Shown: positions 9,781 to 17,189 of the stretch, one piece after another | Numbering within the stretch: the stretch's first letter is position 1 | Layout of the letters: each line of letters starts with the position of its first letter | DNA from: an uncultured Haliea sp. | GTDB taxonomy: Bacteria; Pseudomonadota; Gammaproteobacteria; Pseudomonadales; Halieaceae | Direction of reading: 5' to 3' | DNA length: 32,969 nucleotides | NCBI GenBank assembly: GCA_913061115.1 | Contig: CAJXTK010000013.1 | Location: 1 to 32,969 of the forward strand | Translations under genes and position numbers: made by a program | The notes under the pieces: generated by a model | What the model was told of the DNA's origin: nothing | Seen by the model: only the letters and a program-made list of their open reading frames with translations | Databases searched by the model: none

Positions 9781-12177
9781 ATGCCTCAGTACCTCAAGCC
9801 ATTCGTCTCTCTTTTTTTCGTGCTGATATTCTCGGCGCTGGCTTTAGGCTGCAGCGAGAGTTCTTCGGTCGCCGGGACGAATACCAGTGAAAAGGTGGCT
9901 GTCGCAGAGCCGACGCCCGGCGCATCGGCCACTTATGCCAGTGAAATTCAACCGCTCTTTGACAATCGGTGCATCGCATGTCACGGCTGCATTGGTTCGC
10001 CCTGCAATGTGAAGCTTTCTTCTTTTCGTGCTGTCGAGCGAGGGGGCTTCGGAAGAAACCCCTATTCGTTACATTTTGATAATTTTAAGCGAACAGGGAT
10101 GGACGTTCATGCGACGACTGAGGGGTGGCGCAAGGATGGTTTTTACCCAATAGTGTCGCGAGGGGGAAATGCGACCGAAAATCTAGCGGGATCGATGATC
10201 TCACAACTTGTGACTGTGGGGCATCAGAACAATCAGCCGGGCTTTTCGCGGAAAGCGTTAATGTCGAGCAATCACCGCTACAAACATTCTTGTCAGAGTA
10301 CATCCGACGCCCTCGCGTCCCACCTGACCGCCAATCCAGCCGAGGGTATGCCCTATGGGCTTCCGGCATTGGATGAGTCGCAGCTAGCGCAGATTAAGCA
10401 GTGGGTCTCAGCCGGCTCACCTGGACCCACCGAAGCGGATCTATCAAAAGCCTCCGCTCTGGCCAACCCGGAGATCGTGGCTCGCTGGGAGGCGTTCTTC
10501 AATCAGCCCGATGCGCAACACCAGCTGGTTTCCCGCTATATCTTTGATCATGTCTACCTCTCGACCCTCACGCTGGATGAAAGCACGGGCGAGCTCTTCA
10601 AGTTGGTGCGTTCAAAGACAGCCGGCAACTCACTCAAAGAGGTCGCAGCCGGCAAACCCACGCCGAAAGTCGTGGTAATTGATTCTCCGCACCCCTATGA
10701 CAACCCGATGACCTATGCGGGCGTGGAGCAGTTCTATTATCGACTGCAGAAGATGACGTCTCGGCCCGTTCAGAAAAATCATTTTATCTGGCAACTTGGG
10801 CAGAGCGATATTGCCCACTTGGAATCGGTCTTTTTTGACAGGAAATGGGCCAAGGCCGAAGGCTTTGATGCACCCTGGGACGTGGGCAATCCGTTCATCA
10901 TGTATCAAGCTATTCCAGAGAAGTCCCGCTATCTCTTCCTGATCGAGAACTCGGCGGTCATCGTAGCGGGGATTACTTCAGGCCCTGTTTGCCTGGGGCA
11001 GATCGCTACTTACGCGGTTAAGGACCAGTTCTGGGTCTATTTCATGGATCCAGACCATGATGTATCGGTGCTCGATCCGCAGTTGGGGCTCGGCGATTGG
11101 GAGGCTTTAATGGATCGCTCACCCATTGGAAATGAAGCCTATGACACCGCTTACGGGAAGGCAGTAGAGCGGCTCTTTCCGGACGGCTACACGATTGATG
11201 CACTTTGGGACGGGAATAAGACAAACAAGAATGCCTGGCTCACGATCCTTCGCCATGAAAGCAATACCTGGGTCATGACCGGGCGGCAGGGCGGGATTCC
11301 GCGAAGCCAGTGGGTCATGGGCTTCAGCGGTTTTGAGCGTATCTATTACGACACCGTGGCGCACTTTAAATACTGGGGAAGCGACACCGGAAAGCTTGAG
11401 ACCGTAGGCTTCTTTAATTTTTTGCGGCAGGAATTTGAGGACGACTTCCTATTATTTCTACCTGAAGACATGCGTGAAAAAACCCGCAACAGCTGGAGTA
11501 AAGGGATTGGCGATGTGGGACTTCACCTGACAAGCTTCGCCGCAAAAGACCAGCCGTCTCCGATTAAGAACAACGATCCCGCGCATCCGCTTGTGGGGGT
11601 AGTGAGTAATATTGAAGCTCATATGGGCTCCACGATTACTGGACCCATCGACCACCTCAATCCGTGGGTCAAGAAGCCTTATCCACTTGAGAAGGGCGTT
11701 TCTAATTTCGACGAGTGGGTCGAGGCTATCTCGACGATGACCGTCACTACCGACTATAAGTTTCCGCGCTACATGCCAAGCATGATTGTCATGAGAGTCA
11801 AGCAGGGGAGAGAGTCTCGGCTCTATACCCTGGTGCTGAACCGCGTTTATGAAACCCAATACACGATTCTTTTTCAGAATGGGGTGGAACTTCCCGACCT
11901 ATATACCATGAGCGTATATCCGGACGTGGTGGGTGGTTTTCCCAATCTCTTTATGGAAATCGACGTCGAACAAACACCCGCTTTCGTTCAGCAACTGCGT
12001 GACGTGCAATCAATGTCTGATTTTCTTGAATTTCGAGATCGTTACGCGGTACTGCGCAACCAGGCCAATTTCTGGTCGACCTATGATTGGTTCAACGACT
12101 GGAATTTCACCCATCGAAAGCAGGATGCTGGTGTGTTTGATCTCTCCTATTACGACCTAACTGATTCAGTGTATTGA
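9781..12177 (+). CDS. cti: Fatty acid cis/trans isomerase (heme-containing, lipoprotein-type signal)
   Basis: Cti enzymes convert cis-unsaturated acyl chains of membrane phospholipids to the trans form in the periplasm, stiffening the membrane under solvent, heat or osmotic stress. The 798-aa product has a cytochrome-c-type heme site CIACH (Cys64, Cys67, His68) right after the N-terminal region, followed by the long family-specific domain (for example SRYIFDHVYL, VYETQYTILFQNG, RYAVLRNQANFW). The signal peptide ends in a lipobox, LALGC with Cys24, so it is probably a lipid-anchored protein. ATG at 9781 with AAGGG about 10 nt upstream is preferred over the in-frame TTG at 9757. It is monocistronic, ends in tandem stops (TGA TAG), and faces a convergent Sel1 gene. 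Confidence 0.9.
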   Translation: MPQYLKPFVSLFFVLIFSALALGCSESSSVAGTNTSEKVAVAEPTPGASATYASEIQPLFDNRCIACHGCIGSPCNVKLSSFRAVERGGFGRNPYSLHFDNFKRTGMDVHATTEGWRKDGFYPIVSRGGNATENLAGSMISQLVTVGHQNNQPGFSRKALMSSNHRYKHSCQSTSDALASHLTANPAEGMPYGLPALDESQLAQIKQWVSAGSPGPTEADLSKASALANPEIVARWEAFFNQPDAQHQLVSRYIFDHVYLSTLTLDESTGELFKLVRSKTAGNSLKEVAAGKPTPKVVVIDSPHPYDNPMTYAGVEQFYYRLQKMTSRPVQKNHFIWQLGQSDIAHLESVFFDRKWAKAEGFDAPWDVGNPFIMYQAIPEKSRYLFLIENSAVIVAGITSGPVCLGQIATYAVKDQFWVYFMDPDHDVSVLDPQLGLGDWEALMDRSPIGNEAYDTAYGKAVERLFPDGYTIDALWDGNKTNKNAWLTILRHESNTWVMTGRQGGIPRSQWVMGFSGFERIYYDTVAHFKYWGSDTGKLETVGFFNFLRQEFEDDFLLFLPEDMREKTRNSWSKGIGDVGLHLTSFAAKDQPSPIKNNDPAHPLVGVVSNIEAHMGSTITGPIDHLNPWVKKPYPLEKGVSNFDEWVEAISTMTVTTDYKFPRYMPSMIVMRVKQGRESRLYTLVLNRVYETQYTILFQNGVELPDLYTMSVYPDVVGGFPNLFMEIDVEQTPAFVQQLRDVQSMSDFLEFRDRYAVLRNQANFWSTYDWFNDWNFTHRKQDAGVFDLSYYDLTDSVY

Positions 12178-12263
12178 TAGGCTTTGGCCACCGTGGGTCG
12201 GTGATCTCTCCAGATCAAACAGGAACCCTGAGGTTGATATAGGGACTCTCTTTGAAGCTCCTC

Positions 12264-12277
12264 TAAGGCGCGCCTTA
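12264..12277. repeat. Perfect 14-bp palindrome
   Basis: TAAGGCGCGCCTTA is its own reverse complement. It lies in the convergent gap between cti and the Sel1-repeat gene. It may be a protein-binding site or part of terminator structure. Chance cannot be excluded. Confidence 0.35.
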
Positions 12278-12282
12278 ACGGC

Positions 12283-12308
12283 AGGGAGCCGAGATGAACT
12301 TCCCTTTT
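12283..12308 (+). terminator. Weak candidate terminator downstream of cti
   Basis: AGGGAG and TTCCCT form a 6-bp stem (with one G-U) around an 11-nt loop, followed by TTT and then an A-run. Its place about 110 nt after the cti stop in a convergent gap is suitable. The stem is modest. Confidence 0.3.
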
Positions 12309-12349
12309 AAAAAAAGAATCATTTTTCTGAGAAACAGCTCGCTGCCGAC

Positions 12350-13285
12350 CTAGCCACAATTCTTATAGCTTTTCGCCAAACACTCACGGCTTAATGCCTG
12401 TGCTTTTGATATGTCCGCAGGTGTCATTCCATCTTTGATTCTGTCTTTCAGTGTTTTTGCATACTCATGCCCTTGCGCTGCCGCTAGGTTTATCCACATA
12501 TACGCAGGCATATTATTCTCAGGCACACCCTCACCCTTCGCATACATAAGACCCAGATTGAGTTGAGCACCCGCAGCCCCTTGCTCTGCCGCCTTGGTGT
12601 ACCACTTCAGGGCGGTGGCATCATTCTGAGCCACGCCGTCACCGAATCTATACAGGTTACCCAGATTGTATTGAGCGTCGACATTTCCTTGCTCTGCGGC
12701 CTTGGTGTACCACTTCGCAGCAGTGGCATCATTCTCAGACACACCATTACCGTTGTCATACATGTTACCCAGATTGGATTGAGCCTGGGCATCTCCTTGT
12801 TCTGCAGCCTTGGTGTACCACTTCGCAGCGATAGCATCATCTTCAGGCACACCTTCACCGAACCTATACATGTTACCCAAATTGTATTGCGCATCGATAT
12901 TCCCTTGCTCTGCAGCCTTGGCGTACCACTTCGCAGCCGTCGCATCATTCTCAGGCACAGCGTCTCCGTAGTCATACATAAGGCCCAAGTTGTTTTGAGC
13001 CTGAGCATGCCCTTGCTCTGCAGCCCTGGTATACAACTTCGCAGCCGCAGCATCATCTTCAGGAACACCCATGCCGTCTGCATAGGCAATGCCTAGATTG
13101 GATTGAGCCCATGCTTCACCTTTTGCGGCAGCGGCTCTGTATTCTGCTATTTTTTCGGGAGACCAATCGTCAGCTGTTGCTGCCGGAGCGATTGAGGATA
13201 CCACGACGGCTGCGACCCACAACACACCAGTTCGCACTATCAACGGAATACTTCGCTCTTTAACACTTGCACCAATGTTCGTCAT
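12350..13285 (-). CDS. Secreted Sel1-repeat (SLR/TPR-like) protein
   Basis: Sel1 repeats form alpha-solenoids that mediate protein-protein contacts. No enzymatic role is indicated. The 311-aa precursor has a signal peptide (hydrophobic LIVRTGVLWVAAVVVSSIA, predicted cleavage after APAATA), so the mature protein is periplasmic or secreted. Six consecutive 36-aa repeats of the form AQxNLGxMYxxGxGVPEDDAxAAKWYTKAAEQG fill about residues 48-265, followed by a short tail with two Cys. Repeats 2-3 and 4-5 are alike as pairs, showing internal duplication. ATG at 13285 is chosen: AGGA lies 9 nt upstream, and the predicted -10 at 13342-13347 makes the earlier start at 13342 impossible. It stands alone, convergent with cti. 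Confidence 0.88.
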   Translation of the reverse strand: MTNIGASVKERSIPLIVRTGVLWVAAVVVSSIAPAATADDWSPEKIAEYRAAAAKGEAWAQSNLGIAYADGMGVPEDDAAAAKLYTRAAEQGHAQAQNNLGLMYDYGDAVPENDATAAKWYAKAAEQGNIDAQYNLGNMYRFGEGVPEDDAIAAKWYTKAAEQGDAQAQSNLGNMYDNGNGVSENDATAAKWYTKAAEQGNVDAQYNLGNLYRFGDGVAQNDATALKWYTKAAEQGAAGAQLNLGLMYAKGEGVPENNMPAYMWINLAAAQGHEYAKTLKDRIKDGMTPADISKAQALSRECLAKSYKNCG

Positions 13286-13341
13286 CTTTAACGTCCTGAA
13301 GCTCAATGTTGGCCATCCGTGCGAATCGAAGGCAAACCACA

Positions 13342-13370
13342 AATATACACGATTAACTGCAGCCTGACAG
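13342..13370 (-). promoter_or_regulatory. Predicted sigma-70 promoter of the Sel1-repeat gene
   Basis: On the minus strand CTGTCA (-35, 13365-13370), a 17-nt spacer and TATATT (-10, 13342-13347). It predicts a start near 13335 and a leader of about 50 nt. A 9-bp direct repeat GGTCTGCCC (13392-13400 and 13417-13425) lies just upstream of the -35 and could be an activator site. Confidence 0.55.
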
Positions 13371-13680
13371 ACTCGGACAGATCAAAATAGCGGTCTGCCC
13401 CAGATTACGGCAGGCGGGTCTGCCCTGCTTTAATTTGGATAAGCACATAATTATTATCTCTTTATTGTCTTAAGCATTCTTTATATAGGGTGCCGAATAC
13501 GAGCGCCAGCGAGCATTCTAACGCTGTAGCCCCTTTATTTAAAAGCCGTCAGAGCACCACCACCATCATGGCGTCACTTAAGCTGCGGGCCTAAGAAAGC
13601 AATCGTTGGAATGAATTGATTCGGGAGGGTCAATTAGTGTATATGTTAATAACAGTCAAAAACTATTTATTGGACATCAT
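13371..13680. other. Divergent intergenic region
   Basis: About 310 nt between divergent genes. It holds the GGTCTGCCC direct repeat, an AT-rich patch near 13435-13490, and a weak promoter candidate for the downstream hydrolase gene (TTGATT at 13616-13621, 18-nt spacer, TATATG at 13640-13645). No small gene or RNA was recognised. Confidence 0.4.
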
Positions 13681-14784
13681 ATGAAGAAGTTACTCAGCAG
13701 TATCGTGGCAATGTCACTTATATGTGCCCCATTAGCAAACGCCTGTACGGCGATTAACGTGAAAGCTAAAGACGGCACGGTTATTGCTGGTCGCACTATG
13801 GAGTGGCCCTTGGATATGAAATGGACCCTAGTGGCTCAGCCCCAAGGTAGCCCTGTATTAATTAGCGCTCCGGATTTTCTAAACCTGCCATCAAAAAAGC
13901 TCTCGACTAAGTATGCATTCGCAGGCATTTACCCGGCTGTGTTAGAGGGATCCCCAGCAATTCTTGAGGGTCAAAACGAAGTTGGCTTAGGTCTCAGCGG
14001 AAATTTTTTACCGGGCTTTACGGAGTATCAAAAAATAACCCCTCAAGACAAAGAGTATGTTTCGATTATCAACTTTGGAACATTAGTTCTGGGTATGTTT
14101 AGCACTGTAAAAGAATTAAAAGCAGAATTGCCAAAGTATAAGGTTTGGTATAACCCAAGTGAAATCAAGGGATCGCCAACGCCACCATGGTTGCATTTTG
14201 TTTTGACCGATCGCAGCGGTGACAGCATGATTGTGGAGTTTGTTAAGGGCCAAATGGTCATTCATGACAACGTAACCAATGTGCTGACGAATGCTCCAAC
14301 GTATGATTGGCACATTAATAATATTCGCAACTATCTTTCGCTGACGAATACGGCAACACCTTCAGTCGTTGTCAATGGCTCTAATGTTACAGAAATTGGC
14401 CAGGGCGGGGGATTGATTGGTTTATCAGCAGATTACACCCCACCCGGTCGTTTTGTGCGAGCAGTCTATCTAAGCCAGTTCGCGTACCAGCCTAATGAAA
14501 GCGCGGATGCCGCTCAATTAATGGCGCATTTGCTTAATAACGTGGATATACCAAAGGGGGTATCTAGAAGTAAGGCTGGCAACGAGGTTGTCTCTGATTA
14601 CACGCAGTGGGTTAACCTAAAAGATCTGAAAAATAATCGCATGAAGATTGCGAATTATTCCAGCCGCACCAATTACATAGAGATAGATTTAAACCAGGTA
14701 TTTACATCGGGGAAATCAATGGCGTGGGCGGTAGACCAATTGCCCTACCCTAATAACGACATTACCTCACAACTCTTAAAATAA
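13681..14784 (+). CDS. Secreted linear amide C-N hydrolase (choloylglycine hydrolase/penicillin V acylase family)
   Basis: Ntn-hydrolase cleaving a linear amide bond, as in bile salt hydrolase and penicillin V acylase. Some Gram-negative members also hydrolyse N-acyl-homoserine lactones. The 367-aa precursor has a signal peptide ending in ANA, directly followed by Cys22, so signal cleavage would itself expose the catalytic N-terminal Cys. Other expected residues are visible: Arg38 in GRTMEW, Asn204 in LTNAPTYDWH and Arg257 in PPGRFVR. The usual Asp after Arg is Glu41 here, a change recalled for some relatives. GGA about 9 nt upstream is a modest ribosome-binding site. The gene is AT-richer than its neighbours and stands alone, suggesting an accessory origin. 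The substrate is unknown. Confidence 0.87.
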   Translation: MKKLLSSIVAMSLICAPLANACTAINVKAKDGTVIAGRTMEWPLDMKWTLVAQPQGSPVLISAPDFLNLPSKKLSTKYAFAGIYPAVLEGSPAILEGQNEVGLGLSGNFLPGFTEYQKITPQDKEYVSIINFGTLVLGMFSTVKELKAELPKYKVWYNPSEIKGSPTPPWLHFVLTDRSGDSMIVEFVKGQMVIHDNVTNVLTNAPTYDWHINNIRNYLSLTNTATPSVVVNGSNVTEIGQGGGLIGLSADYTPPGRFVRAVYLSQFAYQPNESADAAQLMAHLLNNVDIPKGVSRSKAGNEVVSDYTQWVNLKDLKNNRMKIANYSSRTNYIEIDLNQVFTSGKSMAWAVDQLPYPNNDITSQLLK

Positions 14785-15061
14785 ACTCGGCTGACTTGGG
14801 GCCTGTTCTATAAGGCAGTGGACCCTTTTACTATGCCGCCTCCTCTTGCCCCAAATTAAAGTGTCAGAGCCCTTTTATGTGAGCACTCGCCCTCTGAGGA
14901 AGAACTGAATTCTCTGCGCGTCTATACTCGGTGATATCGCTCTTCGCGTACCCGGGTAAGCACCACGAATCCATCCTCATTTGGGGCGGATAACTGGCTT
15001 GGCGAAAAACCGCGCATTCGTGACGGATGTTCACTCAAGTGCAAAGTAAGGGTTACTTGTA

Positions 15062-16081
15062 ATGGCGCAGGAAAAGCTCAACGTTATGGTTACGGGAGGA
15101 ACGGGCTTTGTCGGCTCCCATACTGTCAGGGCTCTGGTGAATGCCGGTCATTCCGTCAGCCTGCTGGTTCGCAGCCCACAGAAAATGCAGCGTGTGTTCG
15201 CGCCGTTTGGACTTGAAAATCTACCCTATATTGAAGGTGATATCACTGATGAGGCCTCGGTTAATAATGCGCTGAATGGCTGTAATGCGGTGGTCCATTC
15301 CGCAGCGTTGGTTAGCGTTCATGCCAGTGACTCCGAAAAGGTGTTGAACAATAATTTACTGGGGACTCGGCTGGTGTTCGGAGGTGCATGGCAGCGCGGC
15401 ATCCGGCGCATGGTTCAGGTGTCAAGTACCACCGCGTTATTTCGTAGTGGCGTTTCAGGCGTCGATGAGAGCTCGCCTCTGGGTACTGCGCTTTCAGGCT
15501 ATGGACGATCCAAGATCGAGTGTGAGAAATTTGTGCGTAAACTACAGGATCAGGGCGCACCGATTTATACGACCTATCCCGGCAGCATCATGGGCCCTGA
15601 CGACCCTGGTCTGAGCGAAGCCATGATAGGCCTGCGTACATTCCTAAAGACCCGCTTACTGCTCGAGACTACCAGCGGGATTCAAATCATTGATGTTCGA
15701 GACTTAGCCAAAGCACACTTGGGTCTGCTTGAACGAGGCGGTCCCCCTGCGCGATACCTAATGGGCGGCAACTACTGCAGTTGGACAGATTACGCAGAAG
15801 TAATGGAAGAGGTCTCCAGCCGAAACTTCCGTCGCGTCAGAGTCAGCCCCCGTATTCTCAAAGCGGCCGGTGCGATTGGCGACGTGTTGAGCCGTTTTGT
15901 AAACTTGGAGCTTCCTCTCAGTCGCGAATCAGTTACCTATGCTACGGAGTGGGCTATTGCTGATGACAGCCTGATCAAGAAAACGTTGGACCTGAAGTAT
16001 CTAGATACGGCAGAGACACTGCGTGATTCTATCGAATGGCTGCGGTCATCTGGTCATTTGAAAGGTAGCAAAAAGATCTGA
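15062..16081 (+). CDS. NAD(P)-dependent epimerase/dehydratase, extended SDR family
   Basis: The 339-aa product has the Rossmann dinucleotide motif GGTGFVG (residues 12-18), the HSAALV segment after the fourth strand, and the SDR active-site YGRSK (Tyr followed three residues later by Lys). It resembles dihydroflavonol reductase/3-beta-HSD-like or NAD-dependent epimerase proteins, which act on sugar nucleotides, sterols or small ketones. The substrate cannot be told from sequence. There is no signal peptide, so it is cytoplasmic. AAGGG about 10 nt upstream supports the ATG. It has no operon partner and ends 64 nt from the convergent iron ABC transporter gene. Confidence 0.88.
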   Translation: MAQEKLNVMVTGGTGFVGSHTVRALVNAGHSVSLLVRSPQKMQRVFAPFGLENLPYIEGDITDEASVNNALNGCNAVVHSAALVSVHASDSEKVLNNNLLGTRLVFGGAWQRGIRRMVQVSSTTALFRSGVSGVDESSPLGTALSGYGRSKIECEKFVRKLQDQGAPIYTTYPGSIMGPDDPGLSEAMIGLRTFLKTRLLLETTSGIQIIDVRDLAKAHLGLLERGGPPARYLMGGNYCSWTDYAEVMEEVSSRNFRRVRVSPRILKAAGAIGDVLSRFVNLELPLSRESVTYATEWAIADDSLIKKTLDLKYLDTAETLRDSIEWLRSSGHLKGSKKI

Positions 16082-16145
16082 TTGAGGAAAACGGCACTGA
16101 CCAATTAACGCATTCGGCGACACAGACTCGCTACCGTCGGTATTT

Positions 16146-17189
16146 TCAGGACGGCTCAAACAATGAGAGTGCATCCAAATGGCAACTTACCGGCAGCAAC
16201 CCGCCCACGCTAACGTTAGTACTTACCGGTGCTAAGCAGAGAATAAGCTGACCATCGGGCAATTGCAGCTGATACAGATACTGGGCGCCACGGAACGCGC
16301 GCGCTGCAACGGGCAGGCTGACACTGCTGTGCGCGGCATACGCAATATCCGTCGGCCGCAGCAGAAGCCCCGCGCTGCGGCCCGCATACTGCGCTGCAAC
16401 GGGAGCCTGTAACAACCCCAGACCAAAATCTAGGGTCCCGTCGCCATTCACCTGCACCGCTATCACCGCCCCTTCACCAATGAAGCCGGCGGTAAACGCG
16501 TCGATGGGGCGATGGTATAAATCGTCAGGTGTTCCACTTTGCACCACGGTACCGCCATTGATTAACGTTATCTGATCGGCCATGGCAAATGCCTCATGCT
16601 GATCGTGGGTCACCAACAGCGCTGTCATCTGATTACGCTGCAGCAGTTGCCGCACCTCGCCCGCCAACTGCTCTCGCAATTCACTATCGAGGCCGGAAAA
16701 GGGTTCATCCAGCAGCACAATACGCGGCTTTGGTGCCAGTGCTCTGGCTAGGGCCACGCGCTGCTGCTGACCTCCCGATAACTCATGCGGGTAAGCCCTG
16801 CCCGACTGACCCAGCCCAACCAGCTCCAGCATATCCGACACTCTGGCGGCGCGCTGAGAGCGGTTCATATAACTAAGACCAAAGGCCACATTGCGGCCGA
16901 CATCAAGGTGCGGGAACAAAGCAAAGTCCTGAAACACCATACCCACCTGGCGCTGTTCGGGCGGGAGTGTGTTGCCGACGCCGCTGATCGTGCTCCCCTG
17001 CAGGCTTATCTCTCCAGCCGACAGCGGTTCAAAACCGCCGATAGCGCGCAGCAATGTGGTCTTACCGCAGCCAGAGGGTCCCAGCAGGCAACCGATCTCA
17101 CCCGCCTGCAGGGACAGGGAGACATTGTGCGCAGCGGTAAAAGCGCCGTAGTGCACCGACACGTCACGCAGTTTCAGATGCTCAGCCAT
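16146..17189 (-). CDS. fbpC: Ferric iron ABC transporter, ATP-binding protein
   Basis: Energises uptake of periplasmic Fe3+ with FbpA and FbpB. The 347-aa protein carries Walker A GPSGCGKTT, Q-loop VFQDFALFP, signature LSGGQQQR, Walker B IVLLDEP and the switch His in LLVTHDQHEA. A C-terminal TOBE-like regulatory extension of about 110 residues is typical of the FbpC/PotA subgroup. ATG at 17189 has GGGGAGG 6 nt upstream. The ATG two codons earlier abuts that same site, so the later start is preferred. It overlaps the end of fbpB by 8 nt. It is the last gene of a Fur-box-controlled unit. Confidence 0.95.
   Translation of the reverse strand: MAEHLKLRDVSVHYGAFTAAHNVSLSLQAGEIGCLLGPSGCGKTTLLRAIGGFEPLSAGEISLQGSTISGVGNTLPPEQRQVGMVFQDFALFPHLDVGRNVAFGLSYMNRSQRAARVSDMLELVGLGQSGRAYPHELSGGQQQRVALARALAPKPRIVLLDEPFSGLDSELREQLAGEVRQLLQRNQMTALLVTHDQHEAFAMADQITLINGGTVVQSGTPDDLYHRPIDAFTAGFIGEGAVIAVQVNGDGTLDFGLGLLQAPVAAQYAGRSAGLLLRPTDIAYAAHSSVSLPVAARAFRGAQYLYQLQLPDGQLILCLAPVSTNVSVGGLLPVSCHLDALSLFEPS

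Noticed and set aside
12563-13096. Long repetitive frames on both strands within the Sel1 gene
   Set aside because: They mirror the Sel1 repeat periodicity in other frames; the Sel1 frame has signal peptide, start site and domain pattern.
14796-14854. TTGGGGC … GCCCCAA inverted repeat after the Ntn hydrolase gene
   Set aside because: Arms are 45 nt apart and no U-tract follows; not called a terminator.
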